DNA of 61,694 bases from Rhizobiales bacterium CCH10-E5 (GTDB lineage Bacteria > Pseudomonadota > Alphaproteobacteria > Rhizobiales > Beijerinckiaceae). Location: assembly GCA_001556125.1 (NCBI GenBank), contig LSIG01000074.1:1-61694 (forward strand). Direction: 5' to 3'. The translations under genes were made by a program, and so were the position numbers. Of this stretch, positions 1 through 9,353 are shown piece by piece. The notes beneath the pieces are model-generated. The model did not search any database. It worked only from the letters and a program-made list of their open reading frames with translations, and was not told the origin of the DNA. The number at the start of each line of letters is the position of its first letter. Position 1 is the first letter of the stretch.

Positions 1-47
1 GGGCTCTTCTCCAGCAGCCCGCGCAGGTTCATCATCTCGTCGGTCAT
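1..47 (-). CDS. IS256-family transposase, N-terminal fragment cut by the window edge
   Basis: An ATG at 47 on the minus strand opens a frame reading MTDEMMNLRGLLEKS before leaving the window. This resembles the usual beginning of IS256-family (mutator-type) transposases of rhizobia. Nothing of the catalytic domain can be seen, so whether the full gene is intact is unknown. The fragment is too short to be listed by ordinary ORF calling. Confidence 0.55.
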   Translation of the reverse strand, partial: MTDEMMNLRGLLEKS

Positions 48-145
48 CGGGGATCTCTCGGTTCAGGGTTGGCGTTCGCAACCCAAACCTAACCGGCAAT
101 CGCCGATGACCACCCTCAGCTACACCACGCTATGGGACACGACCC
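1..145 (-). mobile_element. Terminal part of an IS256-family insertion sequence
   Basis: The first 145 bases look like the left terminal region of an IS256-type element read on the minus strand. An outer end, read inward as GGGTCGTGTCCCATAG (130-145), is followed by a short leader and the first codons of a transposase at 47. Directly after 145 the sequence becomes an IS3-type transposase gene, so this element appears to have inserted into that gene. The other end and any target duplication lie outside the window. The family call rests on the terminal sequence and the 15 readable residues. Confidence 0.6.
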
Positions 146-1041
146 TCGGCATCCCGCGCGCCACGTTCTATCGCTGGTACGATCGCTATCTCACCGGCGG
201 GGTCGAGGCGCTCGCAGATCATCGCTCGCGGCCAGATCGTGTCTGGAACCGCATCCCCGCCCCGATCCGGGCCGAGATCATCGACCTGGCGCTGCGCGAG
301 ACGGAGCTGAGCCCACGCGAGCTGGCGGTGCGCTTCACCGACGAAAAGCGCTACTTCGTCTCGGAAGCATCGGTGTATCGGCTGCTGAAAGCGCATAATC
401 TGATCACCAGCCCGGCTTATATCGTCATCAAGGCGGCGCCCGAGTTCAAGGACAAGACGACGGCGCCCAACCAGCTCTGGCAGACCGACTTCACCTACCT
501 GAAGATCACGGGCTGGGGCTGGTATTATCTCTCGACCGTGCTCGACGACTTCTCCCGCTTCATCGTCGCCTGGAAGCTCTGCGCCACGATGCGCACTGAC
601 GACGTCACCGCCACGCTCGATCTGGCGTTGGCGGCATCGGGGCTCGACCAGATCACGGTCGCACATCAGCCGAGACTGTTGAGCGATAACGGCGCCTCAT
701 ACATCTCAGCCGACCTCGCCACCTGGCTCGACGGCAAGGGCATAAAACACGTTCGCGGCGCGCCCTATCATCCCCAGACGCAGGGCAAGATCGAGCGCTG
801 GCACCAGACCCTGAAGAACCGCATCCTGCTGGAAAACTACTATCTGCCCGGCGATCTCGAACGGCAGGTCGCCGCCTTCGTCGAGCATTACAACCATGCC
901 CGATACCACGAGAGCCTCGGCAACCTAACGCCCGCCGATGTCTACTTCAGCCGCGGGCAAGCCATCCTCACCGAACGCGAAAGGATCAAGCACCAGACCA
1001 TCCAGGAGAGACGCTTGCAGCATCAGCTGCAGGCCGCATAA
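106..1041 (+). pseudogene. IS3-family transposase (orfB type), 5' end replaced by an IS256 terminus
   Basis: The frame encodes an IS3-type DDE transposase. It has helix-turn-helix segments at residues 14-100 and an rve integrase core with D128, D194 and E230 (a DD35E spacing) and the typical basic residue seven positions after the Glu. The open frame runs from the ATG at 106, but codons 1-13 come from the end of the neighbouring IS256 element. Recognisable IS3 sequence begins at about LGIPRATFYRWY, near 146. The natural N-terminus (about 30 residues in relatives) is missing. The catalytic core looks intact, but the native start and promoter are lost, so it is probably inactive. Confidence 0.75.
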
Positions 1042-1114
1042 CCTCAAACCCAGATGAGCCAGAACCTCCGTTCCTGAGACGCCGAAACAGTCTCAAATCA
1101 TCTGACGACGGACA
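146..1114 (+). mobile_element. Remnant of an IS3-family element interrupted at its left side
   Basis: This is the surviving right part of an IS3-type element, bounded on the left by the IS256 end. The right boundary is placed at about 1114 because the non-coding tail after the transposase stop ends with a sequence (TCTGACGACGGACA) typical of such ends and is followed by AT-richer DNA of different character. The boundary is approximate because the partner inverted repeat is not visible. Confidence 0.45.
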
Positions 1115-1294
1115 CAAGATCGGCTTAAATTATATCGATATTTCAAATACATAAGTGTTCGCAGTTTTATCCTGAATGGCGCGCCATTATCTCCCAGTCT
1201 GTTGACCGTGATATGATCCGGTCCGGCCTGGCTCTCCGGTCAGCCGGACGCACAAACTTCCCAGTCCATGTCTTCCGCTGTGCTGTCTGTCGTC
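1115..1294. other. AT-richer intergenic spacer between IS remnant and lacI-type gene
   Basis: I see no gene here. The stretch 1120-1180 is clearly richer in A and T than its surroundings. A 7-bp inverted repeat GTCCGGC / GCCGGAC (1221-1227 and 1243-1249) could form a hairpin downstream of the minus-strand regulator gene, but no T-run follows, so it is not a convincing intrinsic terminator. Confidence 0.4.
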
Positions 1295-2323
1295 TCAGGC
1301 GGCTGGCGGCTCGTCGCCGATGCGGCCGTGCCGGACATGGACATGGGAGCCCGTGCCGCCGCCCCAGAGCTGGCCGAGTTGGGCGACGATATGCCCGCCG
1401 AAGGCCTCGTACGGAATACGGATCGATGTGAGCCAAGGCGCTAGCCAGGCATTGATCGCGTTGCCGTCGACCCCCACCATTCGGCAGTCGCCGGGCACCG
1501 CGACACTGGCCTCCCTCGCGAGGCGATAGGCCCCGTAAGCGATCAGGTCGCTGACGCAGAACAGGCCCTGCGGCCAGCCGCCCTCCGCCACCAGCGCCCG
1601 CGCGGCGGCATAGCCGATCTCGATATGGTTCAGCCCCTGCGCATTGGCGCGGCGGATCTCCTGCGGCGCGAGTCCGCGCTGCTCGAGCCGCGTGATGAAA
1701 CCTGCAGCGCGCTCGCCGGTGCTGGAGGCGTTCTGCGCCGCCATCAGCACGGCCGGGCGCGCGACGCCACGATCGAGCAGATGGTCGGCGGCCTCCGCCC
1801 CCGCGGCGCGGTCGTCGATGCCGACGAAGGCGCCGCCGCCGAGCGGGCTGCGACGGGCGACGAAGACCATGGGGTCGCCGCGCCGCAGCGTGGCCTCGAG
1901 CCCCCGGCTCGCGACGGCGCTGACCATGACATAGCCCGCGACGAACTGGCTGCGCATGGCGGCGAGATATTCGTCCTGCAGCTCCGCCCGGTCATGGGTG
2001 TCGCAGAGGATGGTGACGTAGCCGGCGTCGCGCAGGGCGGCCTCGGTCGAGACCGCGATCGCCGCCATGGCCGGGTTGTCGAGATTGGGCGCGAGCAGGG
2101 CGACGACGCGGCTCGCCCGCTGCTTCAGCGCACGGCCGACGGGATTGGGGCGATAGCCCAGCCTCGCCACCGCCTGCTCGACGCGGGCCACCGTCTCGGC
2201 CGAGGCGCGGCCGCGCTTGCCGTTGACGATGCGCGAGACCGTGGCGACCGAGACGCCCGCCGCACGGGCGACGGTGGCGAGCGAGGCGAGGGGCGTTTCG
2301 GCGCGGGCGGGTCTGGTCGTCAT
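1295..2323 (-). CDS. LacI-family transcriptional regulator of the adjacent sugar transporter
   Basis: This 342-residue protein has the LacI layout. The N-terminal helix-turn-helix is at about residues 13-60 (LATVARAAGVSVATVSRIVNG, then a hinge LGYRPNPVGRALKQ). A periplasmic-binding-protein-like effector domain fills the rest. It is divergent from the sugar ABC operon beginning at 2463, and a perfect palindrome of the type bound by LacI proteins lies in that promoter. The likely role is repression of the transporter and glycosidase genes, relieved by a sugar. Effector identity cannot be read from the sequence. Confidence 0.9.
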   Translation of the reverse strand: MTTRPARAETPLASLATVARAAGVSVATVSRIVNGKRGRASAETVARVEQAVARLGYRPNPVGRALKQRASRVVALLAPNLDNPAMAAIAVSTEAALRDAGYVTILCDTHDRAELQDEYLAAMRSQFVAGYVMVSAVASRGLEATLRRGDPMVFVARRSPLGGGAFVGIDDRAAGAEAADHLLDRGVARPAVLMAAQNASSTGERAAGFITRLEQRGLAPQEIRRANAQGLNHIEIGYAAARALVAEGGWPQGLFCVSDLIAYGAYRLAREASVAVPGDCRMVGVDGNAINAWLAPWLTSIRIPYEAFGGHIVAQLGQLWGGGTGSHVHVRHGRIGDEPPAA

Positions 2324-2383
2324 GGGTCCGTATGGCGCCGCCGGCTCGGGCGGGCCTCGAATCCATCATGCAGATTTCTCGCG

Positions 2384-2413
2384 TTGACAAGCAAGGCAAA
2401 CGTTTGCCTTAAT
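2384..2413 (+). promoter_or_regulatory. Putative sigma-70 promoter of the sugar ABC operon
   Basis: TTGACA at 2384-2389 is a consensus -35 box. After an 18-base spacer, CTTAAT at 2408-2413 is a plausible -10. The LacI-type palindrome fills the spacer, so bound repressor would directly block RNA polymerase. Confidence 0.55.
2393..2410. promoter_or_regulatory. LacI-type operator palindrome
   Basis: AAGGCAAACGTTTGCCTT is an 18-bp perfect palindrome with the central CG typical of LacI/GalR operators. It lies between the divergent LacI-type gene (start 2323) and the binding-protein gene (start 2463), inside the likely promoter spacer. It may control both directions. Confidence 0.75.
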
Positions 2414-2462
2414 TTGGCGAGAGCGCCCGAGAGGCGCCGCCAACGATCAGGGATGGACGCAC

Positions 2463-3740
<1,278 letters not shown>

Positions 3741-3746
3741 GCCCGC

Positions 3747-4760
3747 ATGGCCTCCGCCGATACGGCGGCGCCTCGCGGCGCCGCACGCCTCCTCGCAGCG
3801 CCGCTGTCGCTGCTGATGCGGCTCGTCGACTGGCCGATGAGCGCGCTGCAGCGTCTCATCGGCGAGCGGCGGATGGCCTATGTCTTCCTCCTGCCGAATA
3901 TCGGCTTCTTCGGCCTGTTCGTCTTCCTGCCGCTGATCATCAACGTCGTGTTCTCGGTGACCGGCGGCGCGGAGCTGTTTCCCTCGCAGCGGCCCTATGT
4001 CGGGGCGCAGCAATATTCCTATCTGTTCGACTGCGGCTCCTTCCTCGATCCCGGTTCCTGCCGCGAGGACCATTTCTGGCGCGGCGTCGCCAACACGGCC
4101 CGCTTCACCGTCTTCCAGGTGACGGCGATGGTGCTGTTCTCGCTGGTGACGGCGGTGGTGCTGAACATGAAGATCAAGGCGCGCGGCTTTTTTCGTGCCG
4201 TCTATTTCTTCCCGGTTCTGCTCTCGCCCGTCGTCGTGGCGCTGACCTGGAAATGGATCCTGCAGCGCGACGGCCTCCTGAATGCGGGGATCACCTCGCT
4301 CGGCGGCGAGCGCATCCTGTTTCTGGTCGATCCGAGCTGGGCGATGTTCTGGGTCGTCTTCGTCTCGGTCTGGGCCCATATGGGCTTCTACACGCTGATC
4401 CTGCTCGCCGGTCTCCAGGCCATCCCCGCCGATCTCTACGAGGCGGCCGAGATGGATGCGACGCCGCGCTGGCGCGTGTTCTGGCGCATCACCCTGCCGC
4501 TGCTCTGGCCCAACATGATCGTCGTGATCGTGCTGGCGCTGATCAAGGGCGTGCAGACCTTCGACGAGGTCTTCGTCCTCACCGGCGGCGGGCCGGGCAC
4601 CGCGACGTTGATGGTGGTCCACTATATCTACGAGACGGCCTTCTCCAACCAGGTCCAGAATTTCGGGCTGGCCGCGGCGGCCTCCGTCGTGCTCGGGGTC
4701 GTTCTCTTCGCGCTGACGTTGGCCCAGCTCGCCGCGAGCCGCCGCAGAGGTGAGGCATGA
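3747..4760 (+). CDS. Sugar ABC transporter permease, MalF/UgpA type
   Basis: This 337-residue inner-membrane permease has six or so hydrophobic segments. The cytoplasmic EAA loop reads EAAEMDATPRWRVFWRITLP, which contacts the ATPase. It has a cysteine-containing periplasmic insertion (about residues 80-115) between the first and second membrane segments. It starts six bases after the binding-protein stop, and its end overlaps the next permease start by four bases, indicating translational coupling. It belongs to the CUT1 class; substrate not identifiable. Confidence 0.9.
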   Translation: MASADTAAPRGAARLLAAPLSLLMRLVDWPMSALQRLIGERRMAYVFLLPNIGFFGLFVFLPLIINVVFSVTGGAELFPSQRPYVGAQQYSYLFDCGSFLDPGSCREDHFWRGVANTARFTVFQVTAMVLFSLVTAVVLNMKIKARGFFRAVYFFPVLLSPVVVALTWKWILQRDGLLNAGITSLGGERILFLVDPSWAMFWVVFVSVWAHMGFYTLILLAGLQAIPADLYEAAEMDATPRWRVFWRITLPLLWPNMIVVIVLALIKGVQTFDEVFVLTGGGPGTATLMVVHYIYETAFSNQVQNFGLAAAASVVLGVVLFALTLAQLAASRRRGEA

Positions 4761-5809
4761 GCCTCGTGACCCGCCTCGCCACGGCGCGCCGCAAGCCCGG
4801 CCGCTGGCACTGGACCGATGTCGCGGCCTACGCCTATCTCGCGCTCGGCGTGGTGCTGATGTTCGGACCAGTGGTCTGGCTCGCCCTGTCCTCGTTCAAG
4901 ACGCAGGCCGGGCTGCTCGAATTCCCGCCCTCGCTGCTGCCGATGTCGCAGAAGGAGGTCGCGGTCCCCGGCCACCCCCAGCCGCTGCCGCTGTTCGAGG
5001 TGACGATGCCGGACGGCACGGCGCGGGTGCTGGCGCAGGTGCGGCGCATCGGCATCCAGGCCCAGATGGTCGACCCCGCCAACCCGGCGGAGGTGATCCG
5101 CGTGCCGATCGACAAGCGGACGCCGGTGCGAGCGTTCAAGCTCGCGACCGAGAACTACACCGAGCCGCTCGAGCGCTTCGCCTTCACGCGATTCCTGTGG
5201 AACTCCGTCTTCGTCACGGTGGTGGCGACGATCATCACGCTGATCATCAACTCGATGGCGGCCTATGCGCTGTCGATCTACGAATTCCGCGGCAAGAACA
5301 CCGTGATGCTGATGGTGATCGGCACGCTGATGATTCCGATCACCATCATCCTCGTCCCGGTCTATCTGGTCATCACCGAACTCGGGCTGGTGAACTCGCT
5401 CTGGGCGGTGATCCTGCCGGGCGCGGCGACGCCGACCGGCGTCTTCCTGCTGCGGCAATACATGCTGACGCTGCCGCGCGACCTGATCGAGGCCGCGCGC
5501 ATGGACAAGGCCTCCGAGTGGCAGATCTACTGGCGCATCGTCATGCCACTGGCCACGCCGGCCCTCGCCGTGCTGGCGATCTTCTCGGTGATGTGGCGCT
5601 GGAACGAGTTCCTCTGGCCGCTCGCGGTTCTGACCAAGACCGAATCCTACACGCTGCAGATCGGCCTCAACGCCTTCCAGGGCGAGCTGCAGACGCAGTG
5701 GCACTACCTGCTCGCGATGACCGTGGTGACGCTGCTGCCGGTGGCGCTGGTCTTCGTCTTCCTGCAGCGGTTCATCACCACCGGCATCGCCAATACGGGA
5801 ATGAAGTAG
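4757..5809 (+). CDS. Sugar ABC transporter permease, MalG/UgpE type, with enlarged periplasmic loop
   Basis: A 350-residue CUT1 permease with the EAA loop EAARMDKASEWQIYWRIVMP. The family is usually about 280 residues. The excess is a roughly 80-residue hydrophilic loop (about 55-135, including PGHPQPLPLFEVTMPDGTARV in part) between the first two membrane segments, predicted periplasmic. Its ATGA overlap with the upstream permease indicates coupled expression. The loop may contribute to docking of the binding protein or to substrate selection, which is inference. Confidence 0.9.
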   Translation: MSLVTRLATARRKPGRWHWTDVAAYAYLALGVVLMFGPVVWLALSSFKTQAGLLEFPPSLLPMSQKEVAVPGHPQPLPLFEVTMPDGTARVLAQVRRIGIQAQMVDPANPAEVIRVPIDKRTPVRAFKLATENYTEPLERFAFTRFLWNSVFVTVVATIITLIINSMAAYALSIYEFRGKNTVMLMVIGTLMIPITIILVPVYLVITELGLVNSLWAVILPGAATPTGVFLLRQYMLTLPRDLIEAARMDKASEWQIYWRIVMPLATPALAVLAIFSVMWRWNEFLWPLAVLTKTESYTLQIGLNAFQGELQTQWHYLLAMTVVTLLPVALVFVFLQRFITTGIANTGMK

Positions 5810-5811
5810 TC

Positions 5812-6876
5812 ATGGCCGGCCTGACCCTTTCCGGCGTGCGCAAATCCTTCGGCGCCACGCATGTGCTGCACGGCATCGACCTCACCGTCAGCGACGGCGA
5901 ATTCGTCGTCTTCGTCGGGCCTTCGGGCTGCGGCAAATCCACCCTGCTGCGCGTCATCGCGGGGCTGGAGGAGGTCACGGCCGGCTCCGTCATGATCGAC
6001 GGCGTCGACGTCACCGGCCTGCCGGCCTCCGAGCGCGGGCTCGCCATGGTGTTCCAGTCCTATGCGCTCTACCCGCATATGAGCGTCTACAAGAACATGG
6101 CCTTCGCGCTGGAGAATATGGGCCTGCCGCGCGGCGAGATCGACCAGCGCGTGGGGCGCGCGGCGGCGATGCTGCGGCTGACCGACTATCTCGAGCGCAA
6201 GCCGCGTGCGCTCTCGGGCGGGCAGCGCCAGCGCGTCGCGATCGGCCGTGCGATCGTGCGCGACCCCAAGATCTTCCTGTTCGACGAGCCGCTCTCCAAT
6301 CTCGATGCCGAGCTGCGCGTCGCGACCCGTAAGGAGCTCGCGGCGCTGCATGCCGAGATCGGCGGGACGATGATCTACGTCACCCACGACCAGGTCGAGG
6401 CGATGACGCTGGCCGACCGCATCGTCGTGCTGCAGGGCGGCCGGATCGAGCAGGTCGGCACGCCGCTCGAGCTCTACAACCGGCCGGACAACCTCTTCGT
6501 CGCGGGCTTCATCGGCTCGCCGCGGATGAACCTCCTGCCCGGTGTCGTGGCGCGGGTGGGCGTCGTTCGTCTCGGCGAACATGGCCACGAGATCGCCTGC
6601 GAAACGGGGGCGGTCCCTCCGGGCGCGGCCGCGACGCTGGGCATCCGGCCCGAGCATGTGCGGCTCGCGTCGGGCGAGGGTCTGCCGCTGTCGATCGAAC
6701 TGGTCGAGCGTCTCGGCGGCGAAAGCTATCTCTATGGCGCCTCGCCCGGCCTGCCGCAGATCACCCTCAAGCTGGAGGGCCAGAGCGCCCATCAGCGCGG
6801 CGAGACCGTCCAGCTCGCGCTGCCCGCGGCCCAGATCCACCTCTTCGACGAGGCGGGCCGGGCGGTTCGCCGTTGA
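5812..6876 (+). CDS. Sugar ABC transporter ATP-binding protein, MalK/UgpC type
   Basis: This 354-residue ATPase has Walker A GPSGCGKST (residues 36-44), the signature LSGGQ (134-138), a Walker B ending in FLFDEP, an H-loop in TMIYVTHDQ, and a C-terminal TOBE-like regulatory domain (IRPEHVRL). It energises import through the two upstream permeases. The start is set at 5812, two bases after the permease stop. The same frame is open further upstream, but that part overlaps the permease gene. Confidence 0.9.
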   Translation: MAGLTLSGVRKSFGATHVLHGIDLTVSDGEFVVFVGPSGCGKSTLLRVIAGLEEVTAGSVMIDGVDVTGLPASERGLAMVFQSYALYPHMSVYKNMAFALENMGLPRGEIDQRVGRAAAMLRLTDYLERKPRALSGGQRQRVAIGRAIVRDPKIFLFDEPLSNLDAELRVATRKELAALHAEIGGTMIYVTHDQVEAMTLADRIVVLQGGRIEQVGTPLELYNRPDNLFVAGFIGSPRMNLLPGVVARVGVVRLGEHGHEIACETGAVPPGAAATLGIRPEHVRLASGEGLPLSIELVERLGGESYLYGASPGLPQITLKLEGQSAHQRGETVQLALPAAQIHLFDEAGRAVRR

Positions 6877-6897
6877 ATCGACTGTCTTGGAAACACA

Positions 6898-7011
6898 CCG
6901 TCACCCCGGGCAAGCCGCACAGCGGTGCCGATCCGGGATCCATTCCGGAGCGCGTGCAGGTGAGGTTCCGGAATGGGTCCCGGGTCTCCCTCCGGTCGCC
7001 CGGGACGACGG
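6898..7011. repeat. Intergenic REP-like palindromic element (CCGGGA type)
   Basis: The gap between the ATPase and glycosidase genes is almost filled by a large imperfect inverted repeat. The left arm begins CCGTCACCCCGGGC and continues to GATCCATTCCGGA. The right arm is TTCCGGAATGGGTCCCGGGT through GCCCGGGACGACGG. Such elements are scattered in alphaproteobacterial genomes. Between two co-oriented genes of one operon it could fold in the mRNA and adjust expression of the downstream glycosidase. Confidence 0.7.
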
Positions 7012-7044
7012 CGCGGATTTAATTTCTGATTCGGAGACCATCCC

Positions 7045-9333
7045 ATGAAAGCCCTCACGCAAGGCCGTTATCTCGGCCGCGACGGCGAAGCTGCCCTGTT
7101 CGATGTCGGCCTCGGGGCGACGCTGGCCGTCCGCATCCTGGAGGGCGATATCGGCCGCGTGACGCTGAAGCCGCGCGATGGCTACCGGCTGGACCGGGGC
7201 TGGTCGATCGCGCCCGGCGGGCTGGAGCCGCCCTATGAGGGGCGCCCGCGCGACAGCCTCGAAGGCTTCGCTTGCCCGCAGGCGAGTCTCGTCGAAAGCG
7301 ATGGAAAGGTCGTGCTGTCGACGGCGGGGCTGTCGGCCGAGGTGACGCTCTCGCCCTTCGGCATCGCCTGGTTCCGCGCCGGGGAAGACAAGCCTTTCCT
7401 GCAGGACCGCACGACCCAGGCCTATCTGATGTCGCCGCGCACCGGCGCGCTCGCGCATTACATGGCGCGCGACTACACCGAGCGGCATTACGGGCTGGGC
7501 GACAAGGCCGGCCCGCTCGACCGGACGGGGCGGCGTTTCGCGATCGACGCGGTCGATCCGTGCGGCTTCGATGCCGAGCTGTCCGACCCGCTCTACAAGA
7601 TGCTGCCCTTCTTCATCGTCGACGGGCCTGTGGGCGCGCATGGCGTCTTCTACGACAACCTTTCGACAGGCAGCGTGGATTTCGGCTGCACGCTCGACAA
7701 CTACCACGGCCTGTTCCGCTCCTGGAAAGGCGATGACGGCGATCTCGACTACTATGTGATGGCCGGGCCGACGGTGCCGGACGTGGTCAAGCGCTTCTCC
7801 TGGCTGACCGGGGGGCAGGCCTTCGCGCCGCTCTGGTCCTATGGCTTCGGCGTGACCTCGATGGCGATCGCGGATGCGCCCGATGCCGATGCCCGCATCA
7901 GCGACTTCATCGGCAAACTGGAGACGCATCGCATCCCCTGCGACAGCTTCCATTTTGGCTCGGGCTACACGCAGATCGGCCATCGCCGCTACGCCTTCAA
8001 CTGGAATCGCGACAAGTTCCCGGATCCCAAGGCGACGATGACCCGGCTGAACGAGGCGGGCATCTTCACCGTCGCCAATCTCAAGCCCTGCCTGCTCGAC
8101 GACCATCCGCGCCTGCAGGAGGCGCTCGACGGCGATTTCCTGGTGCGCGACGGCGATACGGGCAAGCCGGCCGTGGCGCAGTTCTGGGACGGTCTCGGCT
8201 TCCATCTCGACTACACGAACCCCAGGGGCCGGGCCTGGTGGCGCAACGGGATCGAGACGGCGCTGCTCGACTATGGCTTCACGGTCGTCTGGAACGACAA
8301 CAACGAATACGAGATCTGGGACGAGGACGCGCTCTGTGATGGCGACGGGCGTCCCTTCCGGCAGGCGCTGGCGCGCCCGGCCCAGGCGCTGCTGATGACC
8401 AAGCTCTCGCACGAGACACAGGCTGCGCGGGCGCCCGGCAAGCGGCAATATGCGATCACCCGCGGAGGCTGCGCCGGCATCTCGCGCTATGCCCAGACCT
8501 GGTCCGGCGACAACGAGACCGCCTGGAAGACGCTGCGCTACAACCTGACGCAAGGCCTCAACATGAGCCTGTCGGGCATGTTCTCGATCGGCCATGATGT
8601 CGGCGGCTTCCATGGGCCGACGCCGGGGCCCGAGCTTTTCGTGCGCTTCAACGAGTTCTGTGCGCTCTGGCCGCGCATGGTGATGAACTCCTGGAACGAT
8701 GACGGCGTCGTCAACCTGCCGTGGATGTATCCGGAAATGGTGCCGCAGGTGCGCGCCGCGCTCGCACTGCGTTACCGGTTGATGCCCTACCTCTACACCC
8801 AGATGTGGCGCGCCAGCCGTGACGGCATCCCGGCCGTGCGGCCGCTGCTCTACGATTTCCCGCAGGATGCGACGGCGGTGAAAACCGATGACGCCTTCAT
8901 GCTCGGGTCGGATGTGCTGGTCGCGCCGGTGCTGGAAGAAGGCGCGACCGAACGCCACGTCTATCTGCCGGCCCATCCCGGCGGCTGGTATGACGGCCAT
9001 GACGGCCGGCATTTCGCAGGCGGCGCGGTGGCGACCGTCGCGGCGCCGCTCGGACGGCTGCCGGTCTTCCTGCGGGCGGGCGCGCTGATCCCGCTGGGCG
9101 ATGCCACGGGGATCAGCGCAGAGCGCGAGGTCCTGACCTGCGGGCTGGTCGAGGGTGCGACAGGCGAGCTGTACGAGGATGACGGGGAGACGGCCGACTG
9201 GCGTGGCGACGGCACGCCGACGATCCGCTTCCGCGTCCGCAACGGCGAGCTCGCCATCGAGACGGGATCGTCGGGCGGCGGTTCGGTTGATCGTATCGGC
9301 ATCCGCGTGATCGAGGAGGGCGGCCTGCTCTGA
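7045..9333 (+). CDS. Glycoside hydrolase family 31 protein (alpha-glucosidase / alpha-xylosidase type)
   Basis: A 762-residue GH31 enzyme with no signal peptide, so probably cytoplasmic. The nucleophile is D418 in VWNDNNEYEIWDE, and the acid/base is D489 in TWSGDNETAW. It has an N-terminal beta-sandwich, a TIM barrel (GVTSMAIADAP onward) and C-terminal beta domains. It would hydrolyse the alpha-glycoside brought in by the adjacent ABC importer. It lacks the QxWxGR-type features I associate with sulfoquinovosidases, so an alpha-glucoside or alpha-xyloside substrate is favoured. The GGAG-like sequence before the ATG at 7045 supports this start. Confidence 0.85.
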   Translation: MKALTQGRYLGRDGEAALFDVGLGATLAVRILEGDIGRVTLKPRDGYRLDRGWSIAPGGLEPPYEGRPRDSLEGFACPQASLVESDGKVVLSTAGLSAEVTLSPFGIAWFRAGEDKPFLQDRTTQAYLMSPRTGALAHYMARDYTERHYGLGDKAGPLDRTGRRFAIDAVDPCGFDAELSDPLYKMLPFFIVDGPVGAHGVFYDNLSTGSVDFGCTLDNYHGLFRSWKGDDGDLDYYVMAGPTVPDVVKRFSWLTGGQAFAPLWSYGFGVTSMAIADAPDADARISDFIGKLETHRIPCDSFHFGSGYTQIGHRRYAFNWNRDKFPDPKATMTRLNEAGIFTVANLKPCLLDDHPRLQEALDGDFLVRDGDTGKPAVAQFWDGLGFHLDYTNPRGRAWWRNGIETALLDYGFTVVWNDNNEYEIWDEDALCDGDGRPFRQALARPAQALLMTKLSHETQAARAPGKRQYAITRGGCAGISRYAQTWSGDNETAWKTLRYNLTQGLNMSLSGMFSIGHDVGGFHGPTPGPELFVRFNEFCALWPRMVMNSWNDDGVVNLPWMYPEMVPQVRAALALRYRLMPYLYTQMWRASRDGIPAVRPLLYDFPQDATAVKTDDAFMLGSDVLVAPVLEEGATERHVYLPAHPGGWYDGHDGRHFAGGAVATVAAPLGRLPVFLRAGALIPLGDATGISAEREVLTCGLVEGATGELYEDDGETADWRGDGTPTIRFRVRNGELAIETGSSGGGSVDRIGIRVIEEGGLL

Positions 9334-9353
9334 GCGGCGCGCCGTCCATCGCT

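Noticed and set aside
1221..1249. Hairpin after the LacI-type gene as an intrinsic terminator
   Set aside because: The stem is only 7 bp with a 15-base loop, and no T-run follows on the relevant strand.
7045..9333. GH31 gene as a sulfoquinovosidase in a sulfo-sugar pathway
   Set aside because: Expected sulfonate-binding motifs are not seen and no sulfoglycolysis genes are adjacent.
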